Below are positions 43,692-53,417 of a stretch of 64,000 nt of DNA, one piece after another. Source of the DNA: JBIOHP01 sp044449065. GTDB lineage: Bacteria > Bacteroidota > Ignavibacteria > UBA10030 > SZUA-254. The notes under the pieces were generated by a model. It was not told the origin of the DNA. It saw only the letters and a list, made by a program, of their open reading frames with translations, and ran no database searches. Position numbers and translations under genes: made by a program. Numbering within the stretch: position 1 is the first letter of the stretch; each line of letters opens with the position of its first letter. Where the stretch lies: contig JBIOHP010000023.1 of the NCBI GenBank assembly GCA_044449065.1, positions 1 through 64,000 on the forward strand, in the 5' to 3' direction.

Positions 43692-43824
43692 TCTGAATTC
43701 CTTCTAAGATCAGTTTAGTTAAAATATTTACTTCCATGTTAAAGTATAACGCACCATCTTGTGTTTCAAAGATATGAATTTATTTTATTACTCTCATCTA
43801 AATGAGCGTAATTGCCATAGTGTC

Positions 43825-43862
43825 GTCATCGCGATCCCGACTGCGGTCGGGATCGCAATGAC
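43825..43862. repeat. GTCATCGCGA palindromic repeat, copy 7 (minimal form)
   Basis: GTCATCGCGATCCCGAC - TGCG - GTCGGGATCGCAATGAC: 17-bp arms with one mismatch. It is the simplest member of the family and touches the stop codon of the glycosyltransferase gene, where it may also act as its terminator. Confidence 0.7.
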
Positions 43863-45175
43863 TACTGCGACTCCTCCCTTACGAACGGTGTAGTAAATAG
43901 TGCCGCTACGTACATGATCATCCAGGGATATATCGGGATGGCATACCTTGCCTCGCCGTAGAACACAAGATACGTGATGACGAAATAAAGTACTACAACT
44001 ATGCCCAACAGGGACCACCCGTGACCTTTCCCCTCCCGAAATCGTCTCCAAACCCCGAATAGAAGTGAGCATATAAAAAATATTTTCAGGAGAAGCTCAT
44101 AATTCCAATCAAACCGGGCGAGTAGCATCAATCCATCTCGTGATGATTTAATCTCGTCTCCCTTCATGCCGCGCAGGGTCCACATGATGCCATCGCCGGG
44201 AAGGAACAGCGCTGCAAGCTTCTTCGGTATGAGGGATAATGTGTGCCCCGGATGCGTCCTGATGTAATCAAGCGCTCTTTTCCTCGCAATGACATTAATG
44301 GTATGTTCATTCAACGTGTCGTCCCTATTGGCAAACCATTCGATTGGGACCCATCTTCCGGTGGCTTCCGGACCGTTGCCCATGTAAAGATTCAGACCGT
44401 CATTGTTTGAGAGAAGAAAATCGTGGTACAGGTTGTAATTTCGGATAATCCACGGACTCACCACCGCAATCAGGACAACGTAGAGGAGAGCAATTTTCTT
44501 CAATCGATCGAGCGAGCTCTTCCATTTCAACGCTAATAAAGGGAACAATAATAGTAACAGACCCGGCAATAAGAGCGTTTGCGCTTTCACAAGTGTTGCA
44601 TATCCGAACACTAATCCTGCAAGCAGTAAACGGACGTAATGCGTCCTCCCGTCATTCGACATACACGGCAAGAGTAATGCTACACCGAGAAACATGAGGA
44701 ATAAATAGAATGTCTCCACCGCGACAAGCGATGTGTATGCGATATTGTTCGGATAGATGGCGAGAAGCAGCAGGAAGAACCTTCCAACGGTCTCGGACTT
44801 AAAAAGGTGCCGCGCTATCGGGTATGCCAGGAAAAGCGATGCAACAGACAGTATAACATTTGCTGCCTGGACTACAGTAACCGAAATTCCAAAAATCCGG
44901 AAAAGCGCTGCCAGAAATAACGGATAGCCGATGGGAAAGTAGGCAGTTGCAGAACCATCGGACGTGGCATAACCATGTCCGCTTACAATAGATTCTGCGC
45001 TTTGTAAATAGAAGGCATAATCGCTCTGGGGATCGGGATGAAACATCAATAACCAAAAGAGACGGGTCGCAATACCAACTATAAATACAGCCGGGACAAA
45101 AAGAGGCGACAATAGAATTTTACTGACTGGATTACTTTTCGGCTCTTTTATGGAATTATATTCCGAAGGTATCAT
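43862..45175 (-). CDS. GT39/PMT-like membrane glycosyltransferase
   Basis: 437 residues with about ten to eleven membrane segments. The first outside loop has 'PDPQSDYAFYLQSAESIVSG', holding the acidic residue typical of GT-C enzymes (ArnT, PMT, PF13231 group), which transfer sugars from polyprenyl carriers to lipids or proteins outside the membrane. The acceptor is unknown; no polysaccharide cluster is nearby. The frame ends at the palindromic repeat. Confidence 0.85.
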   Translation of the reverse strand: MIPSEYNSIKEPKSNPVSKILLSPLFVPAVFIVGIATRLFWLLMFHPDPQSDYAFYLQSAESIVSGHGYATSDGSATAYFPIGYPLFLAALFRIFGISVTVVQAANVILSVASLFLAYPIARHLFKSETVGRFFLLLLAIYPNNIAYTSLVAVETFYLFLMFLGVALLLPCMSNDGRTHYVRLLLAGLVFGYATLVKAQTLLLPGLLLLLFPLLALKWKSSLDRLKKIALLYVVLIAVVSPWIIRNYNLYHDFLLSNNDGLNLYMGNGPEATGRWVPIEWFANRDDTLNEHTINVIARKRALDYIRTHPGHTLSLIPKKLAALFLPGDGIMWTLRGMKGDEIKSSRDGLMLLARFDWNYELLLKIFFICSLLFGVWRRFREGKGHGWSLLGIVVVLYFVITYLVFYGEARYAIPIYPWMIMYVAALFTTPFVREESQ

Positions 45176-45280
45176 TAGAGGATGGTCATAATTAACGCCT
45201 AATGATTTTTACAGCACTTCGGGAATTAGTTTCATTCCCACCTTTCCGGTAAGTTACGCGCGTAATGGATTGGGGATATT

Positions 45281-46057
45281 TCAAAAATCTTCTTGAATTC
45301 TATTCGCCGATATAATACATGTGCATAGTGCTTTCATTTCATCTGGACTATATCCCCATTGCAAAGATTCGATGATCTTTATCATGGGAATAATTTCGTC
45401 TTCATCAGGAACGATTATATATTGGATGTCATCGGGTGTAAACTTCAGGCAACATTCTCGTGCCAAAACCTCCTCAAAACCTTTTTTAATATCTCTATTA
45501 TGAAATGTTTCTTTATTCAGAAAGTCTGGCACTTCAACCACATCTATATTGGGTACATATCTCCATTCTCTTTCATTGTAGAATCTGATCTCTTCTGTGT
45601 AAGCACCACGTCGCCAAGATATTCCCTGATACGGTTTCATGAAACTGCTATATGATGTAAACAGCCTAGATGTTTCGAAGCTTAATCCTCCTTCTATAGA
45701 TTTATGAAAATATTGAAATGCCAGACCTTCGTGTCGCGTAAAGAAGTTGGATTCGTTGTGTATGTACCACACCGGTAATAAACCATTCTTCATGACCCAC
45801 GTTTTTGACAATCCGATTCCGAATGGACCGTATGTATCCAAGTGGCTTTTTATGAGCATCGCTGGTAAATCACAGAAAGAAACCATTGGAGTTGCCCACT
45901 CTGCTCTTAAATCGCCGAATCGAAAAACTTCTAAACAATAATGCGGAATAAAATAAACACGGAAGATGTTTAAAAGATGGTTTATATCATCTGTGAAATG
46001 AAATAGTGTGTTGGAACTGATATTTACGCTAGTTGAATGGTCAATTCTATGATTCAT
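45281..46057 (-). CDS. AbiGi-like protein (putative phage abortive infection)
   Basis: 258 residues. 'SNTLFHFTDDINHLLNIFRV', 'PHYCLEVFRF', 'PMVSFCDLPA' and 'YGPFGIGLSKTWVMKNGLLP' follow the pattern of the AbiGi family (PF10899), known from lactococcal abortive infection, where AbiGi pairs with AbiGii. No AbiGii-like partner is adjacent, so this is either a lone member or a solo gene with another role. It is a lone gene in a loosely packed stretch. Confidence 0.65.
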   Translation of the reverse strand: MNHRIDHSTSVNISSNTLFHFTDDINHLLNIFRVYFIPHYCLEVFRFGDLRAEWATPMVSFCDLPAMLIKSHLDTYGPFGIGLSKTWVMKNGLLPVWYIHNESNFFTRHEGLAFQYFHKSIEGGLSFETSRLFTSYSSFMKPYQGISWRRGAYTEEIRFYNEREWRYVPNIDVVEVPDFLNKETFHNRDIKKGFEEVLARECCLKFTPDDIQYIIVPDEDEIIPMIKIIESLQWGYSPDEMKALCTCIISANRIQEDF

Positions 46058-46316
46058 CTCGAGTTGAGCATTTTTAATTGGATTGGTTGCAATAATTGAA
46101 TTATTATACCAGTTTTCCAGTTTAATTGCAAACGTTGATTCCCTCCGCCCTTTGAAGGGTCTGTTATGCGAGCGAAAATACTCGAGGGAGTTCTATGGTC
46201 CTCGGCAACATCTTGAGAAATGAATATCCAAAGGACTTGATCTTCCTTCCGGGCTTCACTTCTCTTCTCCCCCCACGCAAAGATAGAGAGAAATGAAGCA
46301 CGGTATGTTGACCACC

Positions 46317-46721
46317 TTATCTCAAACGGCTTGCAGTCGGGCGAGCGTCTAAGCTTAAGGGACCAGTGCCAAAGTGCATGATCATAAATGCTCCGCCAAT
46401 CAATGCAGTATTTTTCATAAACATTGCCAGTTGCATTTGCGCCATTATCGGATCTGTCACTGTCCAGAATTTATGCAGCATAACAGTGACTGGCACGAGG
46501 AACAACACTAGCAACAATGCGCCATATTTTGTTTTATACCCAAGGGCGATACTTAGACCTCCCAAAAGAGCCATAACTCCGGAGAGCGGCACTACAAACT
46601 GTGCGAACGGTACGCCTTGCGCCGCCGCATAAGCTATTGTCTTTCCTGTGAAATGGCCTAAACTTGCCAACATGAATATCATTGAATAAAGAATTCTTCC
46701 TAATAATACTATGTATTTCAT
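46317..46721 (-). CDS. DoxX-family membrane protein
   Basis: 134 residues with four membrane segments: 'YIVLLGRILYSMIFMLASLG', 'FVVPLSGVMALLGGLSIALG', 'GALLLVLFLVPVTVMLHKFW' and the last near 105-125. Typical DoxX/SURF4-like fold, often linked to thiol or redox stress at the membrane. The ArsR gene is encoded 95 bp upstream on the same strand, with a palindromic operator in the gap, so it is very likely under that repressor. GGAG precedes the start. Confidence 0.85.
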   Translation of the reverse strand: MKYIVLLGRILYSMIFMLASLGHFTGKTIAYAAAQGVPFAQFVVPLSGVMALLGGLSIALGYKTKYGALLLVLFLVPVTVMLHKFWTVTDPIMAQMQLAMFMKNTALIGGAFMIMHFGTGPLSLDARPTASRLR

Positions 46722-46758
46722 AAACTAAATCTCCTTTCAAATTAATTGATTTATTAAC

Positions 46759-46794
46759 ATATTGATATATCTAAATATCGAAATATATCAATAT
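46759..46794. promoter_or_regulatory. Candidate ArsR operator upstream of doxX
   Basis: ATATTGATATAT...ATATATCAATAT is a 12-bp inverted repeat with a 12-base spacer in the ArsR-DoxX gap. Its right half (GAAATATATCAATATAT) also occurs in front of the ArsR gene. Confidence 0.6.
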
Positions 46795-46816
46795 ATAAAA
46801 CAAAAAAATATTATAC

Positions 46817-47098
46817 TTATCGTTTTGCAGATATTCCAATCAACTCGGTGAATTCATTGAGCACTTCCTTATTGACTTTAATATTAACATGTCGCCCATT
46901 TTTCACTGCGATAAGCAATCCCGCCTCTACTAATACTTTTACGTGATGTGATACCGTAGGTTGGGAAAGATTCGCAATATGAACCGCATCGCCGCATGAT
47001 ACGCTACCGCGTTTTGCGATTTCTTGCATGATACGCACTCTCGACTTGTCCGAAAGCGCCTTGGCTATTTTGACGATATATTCTTCAGAAGTTTTCAT
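46817..47098 (-). CDS. ArsR-family repressor
   Basis: 93 residues, a single winged-helix domain: 'ALSDKSRVRIMQEIAKRGSV', HTH 'DAVHIANLSQPTVSHHVKVL' and wing 'LIAVKNGRHVNIKVNKEVL'. One Cys (Cys33 in SVSCGDAV) lies near the recognition region; the classical ELCVCDL metal site is absent, so the signal may be redox or another effector. It should repress itself and the downstream doxX through the two near-identical AT-rich palindromes. Confidence 0.9.
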   Translation of the reverse strand: MKTSEEYIVKIAKALSDKSRVRIMQEIAKRGSVSCGDAVHIANLSQPTVSHHVKVLVEAGLLIAVKNGRHVNIKVNKEVLNEFTELIGISAKR

Positions 47099-47102
47099 AT
47101 TT

Positions 47103-47126
47103 ATATATTGAAATATATCAATATAT
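47103..47126. promoter_or_regulatory. Candidate ArsR autoregulatory operator
   Basis: ATATATTGAAATATATCAATATAT contains the inverted pair ATATTGA/TCAATAT, starting five bases upstream of the arsR start codon. The core is shared with 46759-46794. Confidence 0.6.
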
Positions 47127-47765
47127 TATTTAAAAAGCAAATTTTTTTATGTTTATTTTATATATCGTATAACGCATTAATATATAATGGGTTACAGGTT
47201 GTTCCTCCTTCTCAAACCAATATTTCTAGATCTGAGCGCCATTCCCTCCCTGGAAATTCTCAGGAGAGAAGTTTCTTGATAGGTCGATATTCCAAATTCT
47301 CAAATTTGTTCGGATATACCTAATAAATTGATTTTTTAAATAGACGCCTTATCCTGCCCTATCAAAGGAACAAACTGATTTCAGTTTTTGCTTTTTTTTG
47401 GAACCTGAATACTCCGGAATGTGTTAAAATTAATATGTTTTGGGGAAGAAGCGCAGTCTTCATTGAATCAGCGTGAAACTTGATTGCTGCGATGGGTGAA
47501 ACAATTTACATCCGATGTATTTTCGATAATGCCGGCAGTAGATTCCCACTCGAAAACATCATCCAGGGCCTGACCGCTGTTTTTGATCGTAATTGAGGGA
47601 TTCTCTCTAACAATTTAAACCCAGTTTTGATCACTCAACCATGCCATATGAGCTATGGAGGATGGAGATAACTAGTCAATGTTGGAGTACATAATCGGAT
47701 AATATTATCTGATAATACATAGCAAGAACGATTTTGATAAACATTTACTATAGGATGATAGATAT
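47127..47765. other. Gap before the efflux operon
   Basis: About 640 bases between arsR and the RND adaptor. It should include the efflux promoter near its right edge. I see no convincing gene; a minus-strand stretch near 47440-47610 reads open for about 50 codons but shows no known domain. Confidence 0.45.
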
Positions 47766-48926
47766 ATGAACAAACATAAAATAATTTTAAGCATTTCCGT
47801 ATTTATCCTCGGAGGGGTAATCGTGGCAATCTTACGCGCCGGCAACAGCCAGAACGCGACCTCCGGATTTACCCGTCCCCCTGCGCCGGTAACTATTGCG
47901 ATAGCCACAGCAGCGGATGTTCCCGTCTACCTTGATGAAATCGGCAAATGCGTCGCACGCGAGATGGTATCTGTCCAGCCGCAAGTATCGGGTCGCATCA
48001 TAAAAATTCATTTTGCCGACGGAGCTGAAGTAAGAGAAGGCGATACCCTCTTTACGATTGATCCGCGCCCATATCGCGCATCGTTTCACGGAACGGAAGC
48101 AGATCTTGAACAATCGAAATCAGCGCTCGAACTCGCCAAGATTCAGTTCGATCGTGCGGCAAAACTTCTTGAATCGAAAGATGTTGCGCAATCGGATTAC
48201 GATATTGCAAATAATGCCGTCGAAACCGCCGATGCCCAGGTGAAACGGAATGAAGCTGCGCTGGAAAACGCAAGATTGAATCTTGACTACTGTTTCATAC
48301 GCTCCCCAATCAACGGCAGGGCAGGACGGCGGCTCATCGATATTGGAAATGTTGTCGCTCCCACCACAGGCGTCCTGCTTAGTATTCAGAAGATGGATCC
48401 CATCTATGCCGACTTCGTGGTCAATGAGAACGACCTTCCTGTTGTTAAAGAGAACATGGCAAAAGGAAGTTTACAAGTTGAGGTTTGGCTGCCCGATGAA
48501 ACAACCCCGCACCATATCGGTACTCTCACGTTTCTCGATAACGCGGTACAATCGGGGAGCGGAACAGTAGCGCTGAGAGCAACAGTACCGAACAACGAAC
48601 GCCTTCTCTGGCCCGGCGAATTTGTAAAAGTCCGGTTGGTGTTAAATACTATTCGTTCAGCAGTGCTTGTTCCTGCCGCGGCGTCTCTGTCGTCGGCAAA
48701 AGGGCCGATTGTGTTTGTGGTGAAGGACGACTCAACGGCAGACATGAGGCCGGTTGCCCTTGGACAACGCCAGGGTGATCTTATCGTCATCGACAAAGGT
48801 TTACATTCCGGAGAACGCGTCATCGTCGCCGGCCAAATTGCGGTCGCGCCGGGAGCTAAAGTCCGAATCGCCGACATACAGACTCTCTCTTCTGAATCCG
48901 AGCGTAACGCGGGTACCAAACAATGA
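47766..48926 (+). CDS. RND efflux periplasmic adaptor (membrane fusion protein)
   Basis: 386 residues. N-terminal membrane anchor (IILSISVFILGGVIVAILRA), then the lipoyl half 'VQPQVSGRIIKIHFADGAEV', a helical hairpin (about 95-165, 'LEQSKSALELAKIQFDRAAK') and the second lipoyl half 'CFIRSPINGRAGRR', followed by beta-barrel and membrane-proximal domains. This is the MdtA/AcrA type, bridging an inner-membrane pump and an outer-membrane channel. It overlaps the pump gene by four bases (ATGA). No TolC-like gene follows. Confidence 0.95.
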   Translation: MNKHKIILSISVFILGGVIVAILRAGNSQNATSGFTRPPAPVTIAIATAADVPVYLDEIGKCVAREMVSVQPQVSGRIIKIHFADGAEVREGDTLFTIDPRPYRASFHGTEADLEQSKSALELAKIQFDRAAKLLESKDVAQSDYDIANNAVETADAQVKRNEAALENARLNLDYCFIRSPINGRAGRRLIDIGNVVAPTTGVLLSIQKMDPIYADFVVNENDLPVVKENMAKGSLQVEVWLPDETTPHHIGTLTFLDNAVQSGSGTVALRATVPNNERLLWPGEFVKVRLVLNTIRSAVLVPAAASLSSAKGPIVFVVKDDSTADMRPVALGQRQGDLIVIDKGLHSGERVIVAGQIAVAPGAKVRIADIQTLSSESERNAGTKQ

Positions 48927-51900
48927 ATTTGTCGGAACCCTTCATCCATCGACCGGTAATGACTGCCGTGCTTACTGCTTCGGCGGTATTGTTCGGGATA
49001 ATCTGCTACTTACAGTTGCCTGTGAACGATCTGCCCGCTGTTGATTATCCGGTTATCCAGGTTCAAGCTAATTATCCGGGGGCAAGCCCGAGCACCATGT
49101 CTGCCAATATCGCGACGCCGCTTGAACGGCAATTTATGCAAATCAACGGATTAGCGCTTGTCACCTCCAACAGCACACAGGGACACACAAGCTTGACCCT
49201 TCAATTCGACCTGAGTAAGAGTATCGATGCGGCGGCAACGGACGTCCAGACAGCAATTTCGCAGGCATCGGGAAGTTTACCGGTGGATTTACCGTCGCCT
49301 CCCACGTTCTCGAAGACAAATCCTAACGACCAACCGATAATGTATATAGCCCTTACGAGCGATGTGATCCCTGAGGGTCAATTATATAATTATGGCAGCA
49401 TACAGGTCGGACAACGGATTAGCATTTTACCGGGTGTGAGCCGCGTTAATGTGTTCGGCACAAAATCGTCAATACGCATCAAAGCCGATCCCTCGGCGCT
49501 TGCCGCGCGGGGAATGTCTATCGATGATCTCTCGGAAGCCATAAAAAATGGCACAAGTTATATCGGCGCGGGCCAGCTCGATGCCTCGACGGGGACAAAC
49601 CTCCTCCGCCCGAACGGTCAGTTGGAAACCAGTCAGGGTTACGCCGACTTGATCGTGAGCACTCAAAATGGTTCACCGGTTTATGTGCGTGATGTCGCAC
49701 AGGTAACAGAATCAGTGCAGGATGAACGCCTCAATATGCGGTTTTGGGCTCGTGGATACCCTGTTCCCGGGGCAACCGTCGTTGTAGCTGTATACCGGCA
49801 GGCGGGTGCTAACGCAGTTGAGGTATCAAAAAGCATTCGCGGGTTGGTGCCGATAATCAGCGCAGAACTGCCCAGCTCTATACGGGTTACGCCCGTATAC
49901 GATCGATCACGATCGATTATCAATTCCGTTGATGACGTTCAGAAGACGCTCCTCCTCGCCTTCCTCCTGGTGGTCGTGGTGATCTTCATTTTCCTTGGTC
50001 GCGCCACCGATACGCTCATTCCAGCCGTTGCGCTCCCGCTTTCACTCTTCTTAACGTTTATTGTGATGCGGCTCCTCGGGTACAGTCTTGATAATCTCTC
50101 CCTCATGGCGCTCACACTGGCAATAGGATTCCTGGTCGATGACGCGATCGTCTTTTTGGAAAATACCGTTCGTCGAATGGAACACGGCGAGGCAACATTG
50201 GAAGCAACCATTAACAGCGCTAAGGAGATAAGCTTTACCATTCTGGCGATGACTATCTCTCTTGCCGCTGTGTTCATTCCATTGGTATTCATGTCGGGGC
50301 TTGTCGGGCGAATCTTCCGGGAGTTTGCTGTCACTATTGTGGTCTCGATTCTCGCATCAGGGCTCGTCTCTCTCACGCTGACCCCTCTTATGTGCGCACG
50401 GCTCTTGAAGGACAGGGGTGAAGGATCCAAAAAGACATGGATGGAAAAAATCATGGGAAACGTGGAACATAAAGTGCTCGGTTTCTATGGATCATCACTC
50501 TGGTGGTTCCTACGGCATCGATGGGTTTCAGGCGTGATATGGCTTATTTGTTTAATAGGAACAGTTGTGCTGTTGGCGTTCATTCCCAAGACGTTTTTGC
50601 CCCCCGGAGACAGCAGCTTTGTTTGGGGCGTTATGATCGGACGCGAAGGTTCTTCGCCCGATCAAATGCACACCCTTCAAGCGAAAGCAAATGAGGTTTT
50701 CCAACAAGACCCGAACGTTGATGCAACCTTCACAGCGACCGGCGTCAGCGGATTTCTTGCTTCGAATCAGGGACTTCTTCTTGCATTTCTCAAACCGGCA
50801 AATGAACGGCCACCCATCCAGCAGGTTGCGGGCCAATTAATGTTTAAACTCGGTCAAATTCCGGGAGTTTTTCCTTTCCTGCGTCCTTTCCCTGTTCTCG
50901 AAATTAGCACCGGCGCAACGAATCAAAATCAGGGTCAATACGCGTATGCGATATCCGGGACTGAGCCGAACGAAGTCTACGATGTTTCAATGAAGATGAT
51001 GGAAAAACTGAGAGAGTATTCGGGTTTCGCGACAGTCTCTTCCGACTTCTTCAACAATACTCCGAATCTGGATATTAATATCCGCCGCGATCAGGCGCGT
51101 TCGTATGGAGTTTCCGAAACAAGAATTCTAAAATTGCTCAGTGAGGCATACTCGCAAAATTATCTTTATCTGATTAAGAAACCGGAAGATCAATATCAGG
51201 TAATTCTTGAAGTCAAGGATGCAGACCGGTCGCATCCCGATAATTTGTCGCTCCTCTATATTAAAACAGATGACGGAAAAAACCTGATTCCACTTTCATC
51301 GCTCGTAACCTGGAAATCCTCGCTCGGACCTCAATCCGTGAACCATTTAAATCAGTTCACGAGCGTAACGATATTTTTCAATCTCAAACCCGGCGTCGCA
51401 ATTGGCGATGCTGTTGATTTTATCAATAAAGCAGCAGAAACTGTCGTGCCTCCGAGCATCAGAGCGGATCTGCAGGGGGAAGCATTAACGTTTCAGGATA
51501 CCGTCCGGGATCTGACAATTCTGATGCTACTCGCGGTGTTTGTGATGTATGTGATTCTTGCGATCCTGTATGAGAGTTATCTTCATCCTCTCACGGTTCT
51601 ATCAACGCTGCCGACGGCATTGGTCGGGGGATTGCTTACGTTGTTCCTGTTCGGGGAGCAAGCGTCGCTTTATGCGTTTGTGGGTATGTTTATGTTGATG
51701 GGAATCGTGAAGAAAAACGGGATCATGATTGTCGACTTTGCACGGCAAAGGGTGAACGCCGGTGAACCTGTGGAACAGGCGATCCACGACGCCAGCATGA
51801 ATCGCTTTCGCCCGATTATCATGACGACGCTTGCAGCAGTCATTGGCGCGCTACCGATTGCAATCGGGTACGGAGCCGATGGATCGACGCGCCAACCATT

Positions 51901-52072
51901 GGGATTGGTTATTGTCGGCGGATTGATTGTATCCCAGTTCATAACGCTCTATATCACTCCGGTTATCTACCTGTATCTTGAAGAGTTTCAGGAGCGGGTT
52001 CTTGACCGCTATGCCTTCTTCCGCGCAGTACGGGAAAAGAAGTTGGTAAAGGGTGATCTGATTGTCGAGTGA
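48923..52072 (+). CDS. RND-family efflux pump (HAE1/AcrB-MdtB type)
   Basis: 1049 residues with the twelve-helix RND build: TM1 'TAVLTASAVLFGIICYLQLP', two large periplasmic loops, and the TM4 proton-relay region 'GFLVDDAIVFLENTVRRME' (paired Asp) in the first half. 'PADYPVIQVQANYPGASPSTM'-like porter entry and 'GMFMLMGIVKKNGIMIVDFA' in the second half are family hallmarks. It uses the proton gradient to expel drugs or other small hydrophobic compounds. The adaptor is encoded immediately upstream. Confidence 0.95.
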   Translation: MNLSEPFIHRPVMTAVLTASAVLFGIICYLQLPVNDLPAVDYPVIQVQANYPGASPSTMSANIATPLERQFMQINGLALVTSNSTQGHTSLTLQFDLSKSIDAAATDVQTAISQASGSLPVDLPSPPTFSKTNPNDQPIMYIALTSDVIPEGQLYNYGSIQVGQRISILPGVSRVNVFGTKSSIRIKADPSALAARGMSIDDLSEAIKNGTSYIGAGQLDASTGTNLLRPNGQLETSQGYADLIVSTQNGSPVYVRDVAQVTESVQDERLNMRFWARGYPVPGATVVVAVYRQAGANAVEVSKSIRGLVPIISAELPSSIRVTPVYDRSRSIINSVDDVQKTLLLAFLLVVVVIFIFLGRATDTLIPAVALPLSLFLTFIVMRLLGYSLDNLSLMALTLAIGFLVDDAIVFLENTVRRMEHGEATLEATINSAKEISFTILAMTISLAAVFIPLVFMSGLVGRIFREFAVTIVVSILASGLVSLTLTPLMCARLLKDRGEGSKKTWMEKIMGNVEHKVLGFYGSSLWWFLRHRWVSGVIWLICLIGTVVLLAFIPKTFLPPGDSSFVWGVMIGREGSSPDQMHTLQAKANEVFQQDPNVDATFTATGVSGFLASNQGLLLAFLKPANERPPIQQVAGQLMFKLGQIPGVFPFLRPFPVLEISTGATNQNQGQYAYAISGTEPNEVYDVSMKMMEKLREYSGFATVSSDFFNNTPNLDINIRRDQARSYGVSETRILKLLSEAYSQNYLYLIKKPEDQYQVILEVKDADRSHPDNLSLLYIKTDDGKNLIPLSSLVTWKSSLGPQSVNHLNQFTSVTIFFNLKPGVAIGDAVDFINKAAETVVPPSIRADLQGEALTFQDTVRDLTILMLLAVFVMYVILAILYESYLHPLTVLSTLPTALVGGLLTLFLFGEQASLYAFVGMFMLMGIVKKNGIMIVDFARQRVNAGEPVEQAIHDASMNRFRPIIMTTLAAVIGALPIAIGYGADGSTRQPLGLVIVGGLIVSQFITLYITPVIYLYLEEFQERVLDRYAFFRAVREKKLVKGDLIVE

Positions 52073-52083
52073 AGTTCAAGGAC

Positions 52084-52509
52084 TTATTTTTCCACGTATT
52101 CTTTCAATGATGAACCGATAATCGCCGTCCATCCGGCAACGAAATTTTCCTTGGCGAAATCGGGATTGCTTGCCGGGAAGGATTCCAACCCCTTATGGGT
52201 AAGCTTCACTCTTGTTTTATTTCCATCGGCAAACAATTCAATCGTTACATAGGAAATTCCTTCGTACCCATCGTAACGCCAGCTATGGGTAAGCTTCTTG
52301 CCGACGATTACCTCTGTGATTTTGCATAGGTGAAGGTATTTCCTATCATCTTTGCCGCCGGTAAATTGAAATTCAAATCCGACCACCGGCTTGAAGTCCG
52401 CAAGATCGAAATACCATTTTTTCATTTCGTTCTTATCGGTAATTGCTTTCCAGCATTTTGCGATTGGGGCATTATATGTTCGCTCGATGACAATTGGTTC
52501 GGTGCTCAT
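52084..52509 (-). CDS. SRPBCC/AHSA1-domain protein
   Basis: 141 residues from the ATG at 52509; a GTG at 52518 is an alternative start. 'IVIERTYNAPIAKCWKAITD', 'FELGFEFQF'-like strands, 'VGKKLTHSWRYDGYEG' and the final helix 'GWTAIIGSSLKEYV' form the START-like cavity fold of Aha1-C-type proteins. These bind hydrophobic ligands, but the ligand is rarely known. Convergent with the RND operon, only 11 bp away. Confidence 0.85.
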   Translation of the reverse strand: MSTEPIVIERTYNAPIAKCWKAITDKNEMKKWYFDLADFKPVVGFEFQFTGGKDDRKYLHLCKITEVIVGKKLTHSWRYDGYEGISYVTIELFADGNKTRVKLTHKGLESFPASNPDFAKENFVAGWTAIIGSSLKEYVEK

Positions 52510-52628
52510 TGGATTCACTTGAATTATGATTGCGTTAGATTGTTAATTTGTAATTGGCTGGTAATATGGGAAAATAATTTTTCTCATCATAATTGATTAA
52601 CTGGGGTCAGCAAAAAAGAAATAATGAG

Positions 52629-52653
52629 TCATCCTGAACTTAGTTCAGGATCC
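52629..52653. repeat. CATCCTGAAC palindromic repeat
   Basis: TCATCCTGAAC - TTA - GTTCAGGATCC, a short palindrome of a kind common in intergenic DNA of many bacteria. The related CCGTCCGACAGGTCAGGCGA near 52795 is similar but not paired. Remainder of 52519-52857 has no gene. Confidence 0.6.
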
Positions 52654-52857
52654 AATAATTGTTGAACACAGATGCTGATTCCGACGCATCGGGACATCAT
52701 GACTCAGCGAAGGAAGATAAGTTCCTTATGGACGACCCGATCATGTTACCCGGGAACTTAGGTGAAGATATGTTTTATTCAATCATTGGATCCGTCCGAC
52801 AGGTCAGGCGAGTCGGACGCTACTATTCTGAGGTCTCCTTTTATTTGCGGTTCCCAG

Positions 52858-53358
52858 TTAGTTCTTTTCAACAAATGCTTCTAAGCGATCAATGGATAGG
52901 TTCCATCCTTCTTCCATACCCTTCAGGTATTGCGCTGCCTCGGGAGTTTCATGAGTAACACTTGCGTGCATGATGAGTATGGTCCGTCCGCCCTGCTCGC
53001 CGAACGTAACAATGTTGAGCACTTCAAAAATGGGTTTATTATTTTTATCCAACGCCGCGCTTGTAAAAACAAGCCGCTCCGGTTCCACGATCTCGCGATA
53101 AGCGCCCGACATCGGGTAAATAACACCGTCCGGAGCTTTCATATCGATGCGTATGGCGCCGCCGGGCTTCACATCTATCTCACATCGCGGATTGGTAAAT
53201 CCTTTCGGTCCCCACCATTTTGCAAGTTGCACCCGATCAGTCCACGCTTTGAACACTTTCTTTCGCGGCGCGTTGAGGATGCGCGTGAGATCGAGTGTGT
53301 ATGCATTATTATCTTCCGTCTTTGATTCGGTAATGGAATTTATTCTCTTCTCTGCCAT
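52858..53358 (-). CDS. SRPBCC/AHSA1-domain protein
   Basis: 166 residues from the ATG at 53358 (MAEKRINSIT), chosen for the GGAG site eleven bases upstream; the open frame extends 44 codons further but without such support. 'LDLTRILNAPRKKVFKAWTD', 'LAKWWGPKGF', 'GAIRIDMKAPDGVIYPMSGA' and 'GMEEGWNLSIDRLEAFVE' mark the Aha1-C-like group often encoded with DoxX and ArsR genes. A DoxX gene lies 59 bp upstream on the same strand. Confidence 0.9.
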   Translation of the reverse strand: MAEKRINSITESKTEDNNAYTLDLTRILNAPRKKVFKAWTDRVQLAKWWGPKGFTNPRCEIDVKPGGAIRIDMKAPDGVIYPMSGAYREIVEPERLVFTSAALDKNNKPIFEVLNIVTFGEQGGRTILIMHASVTHETPEAAQYLKGMEEGWNLSIDRLEAFVEKN

Positions 53359-53417
53359 ATTACTTCTCCTTAGTTTATAAATCTTGTTATGATAATCTAA
53401 TGAATCGAAAGTTTCTA

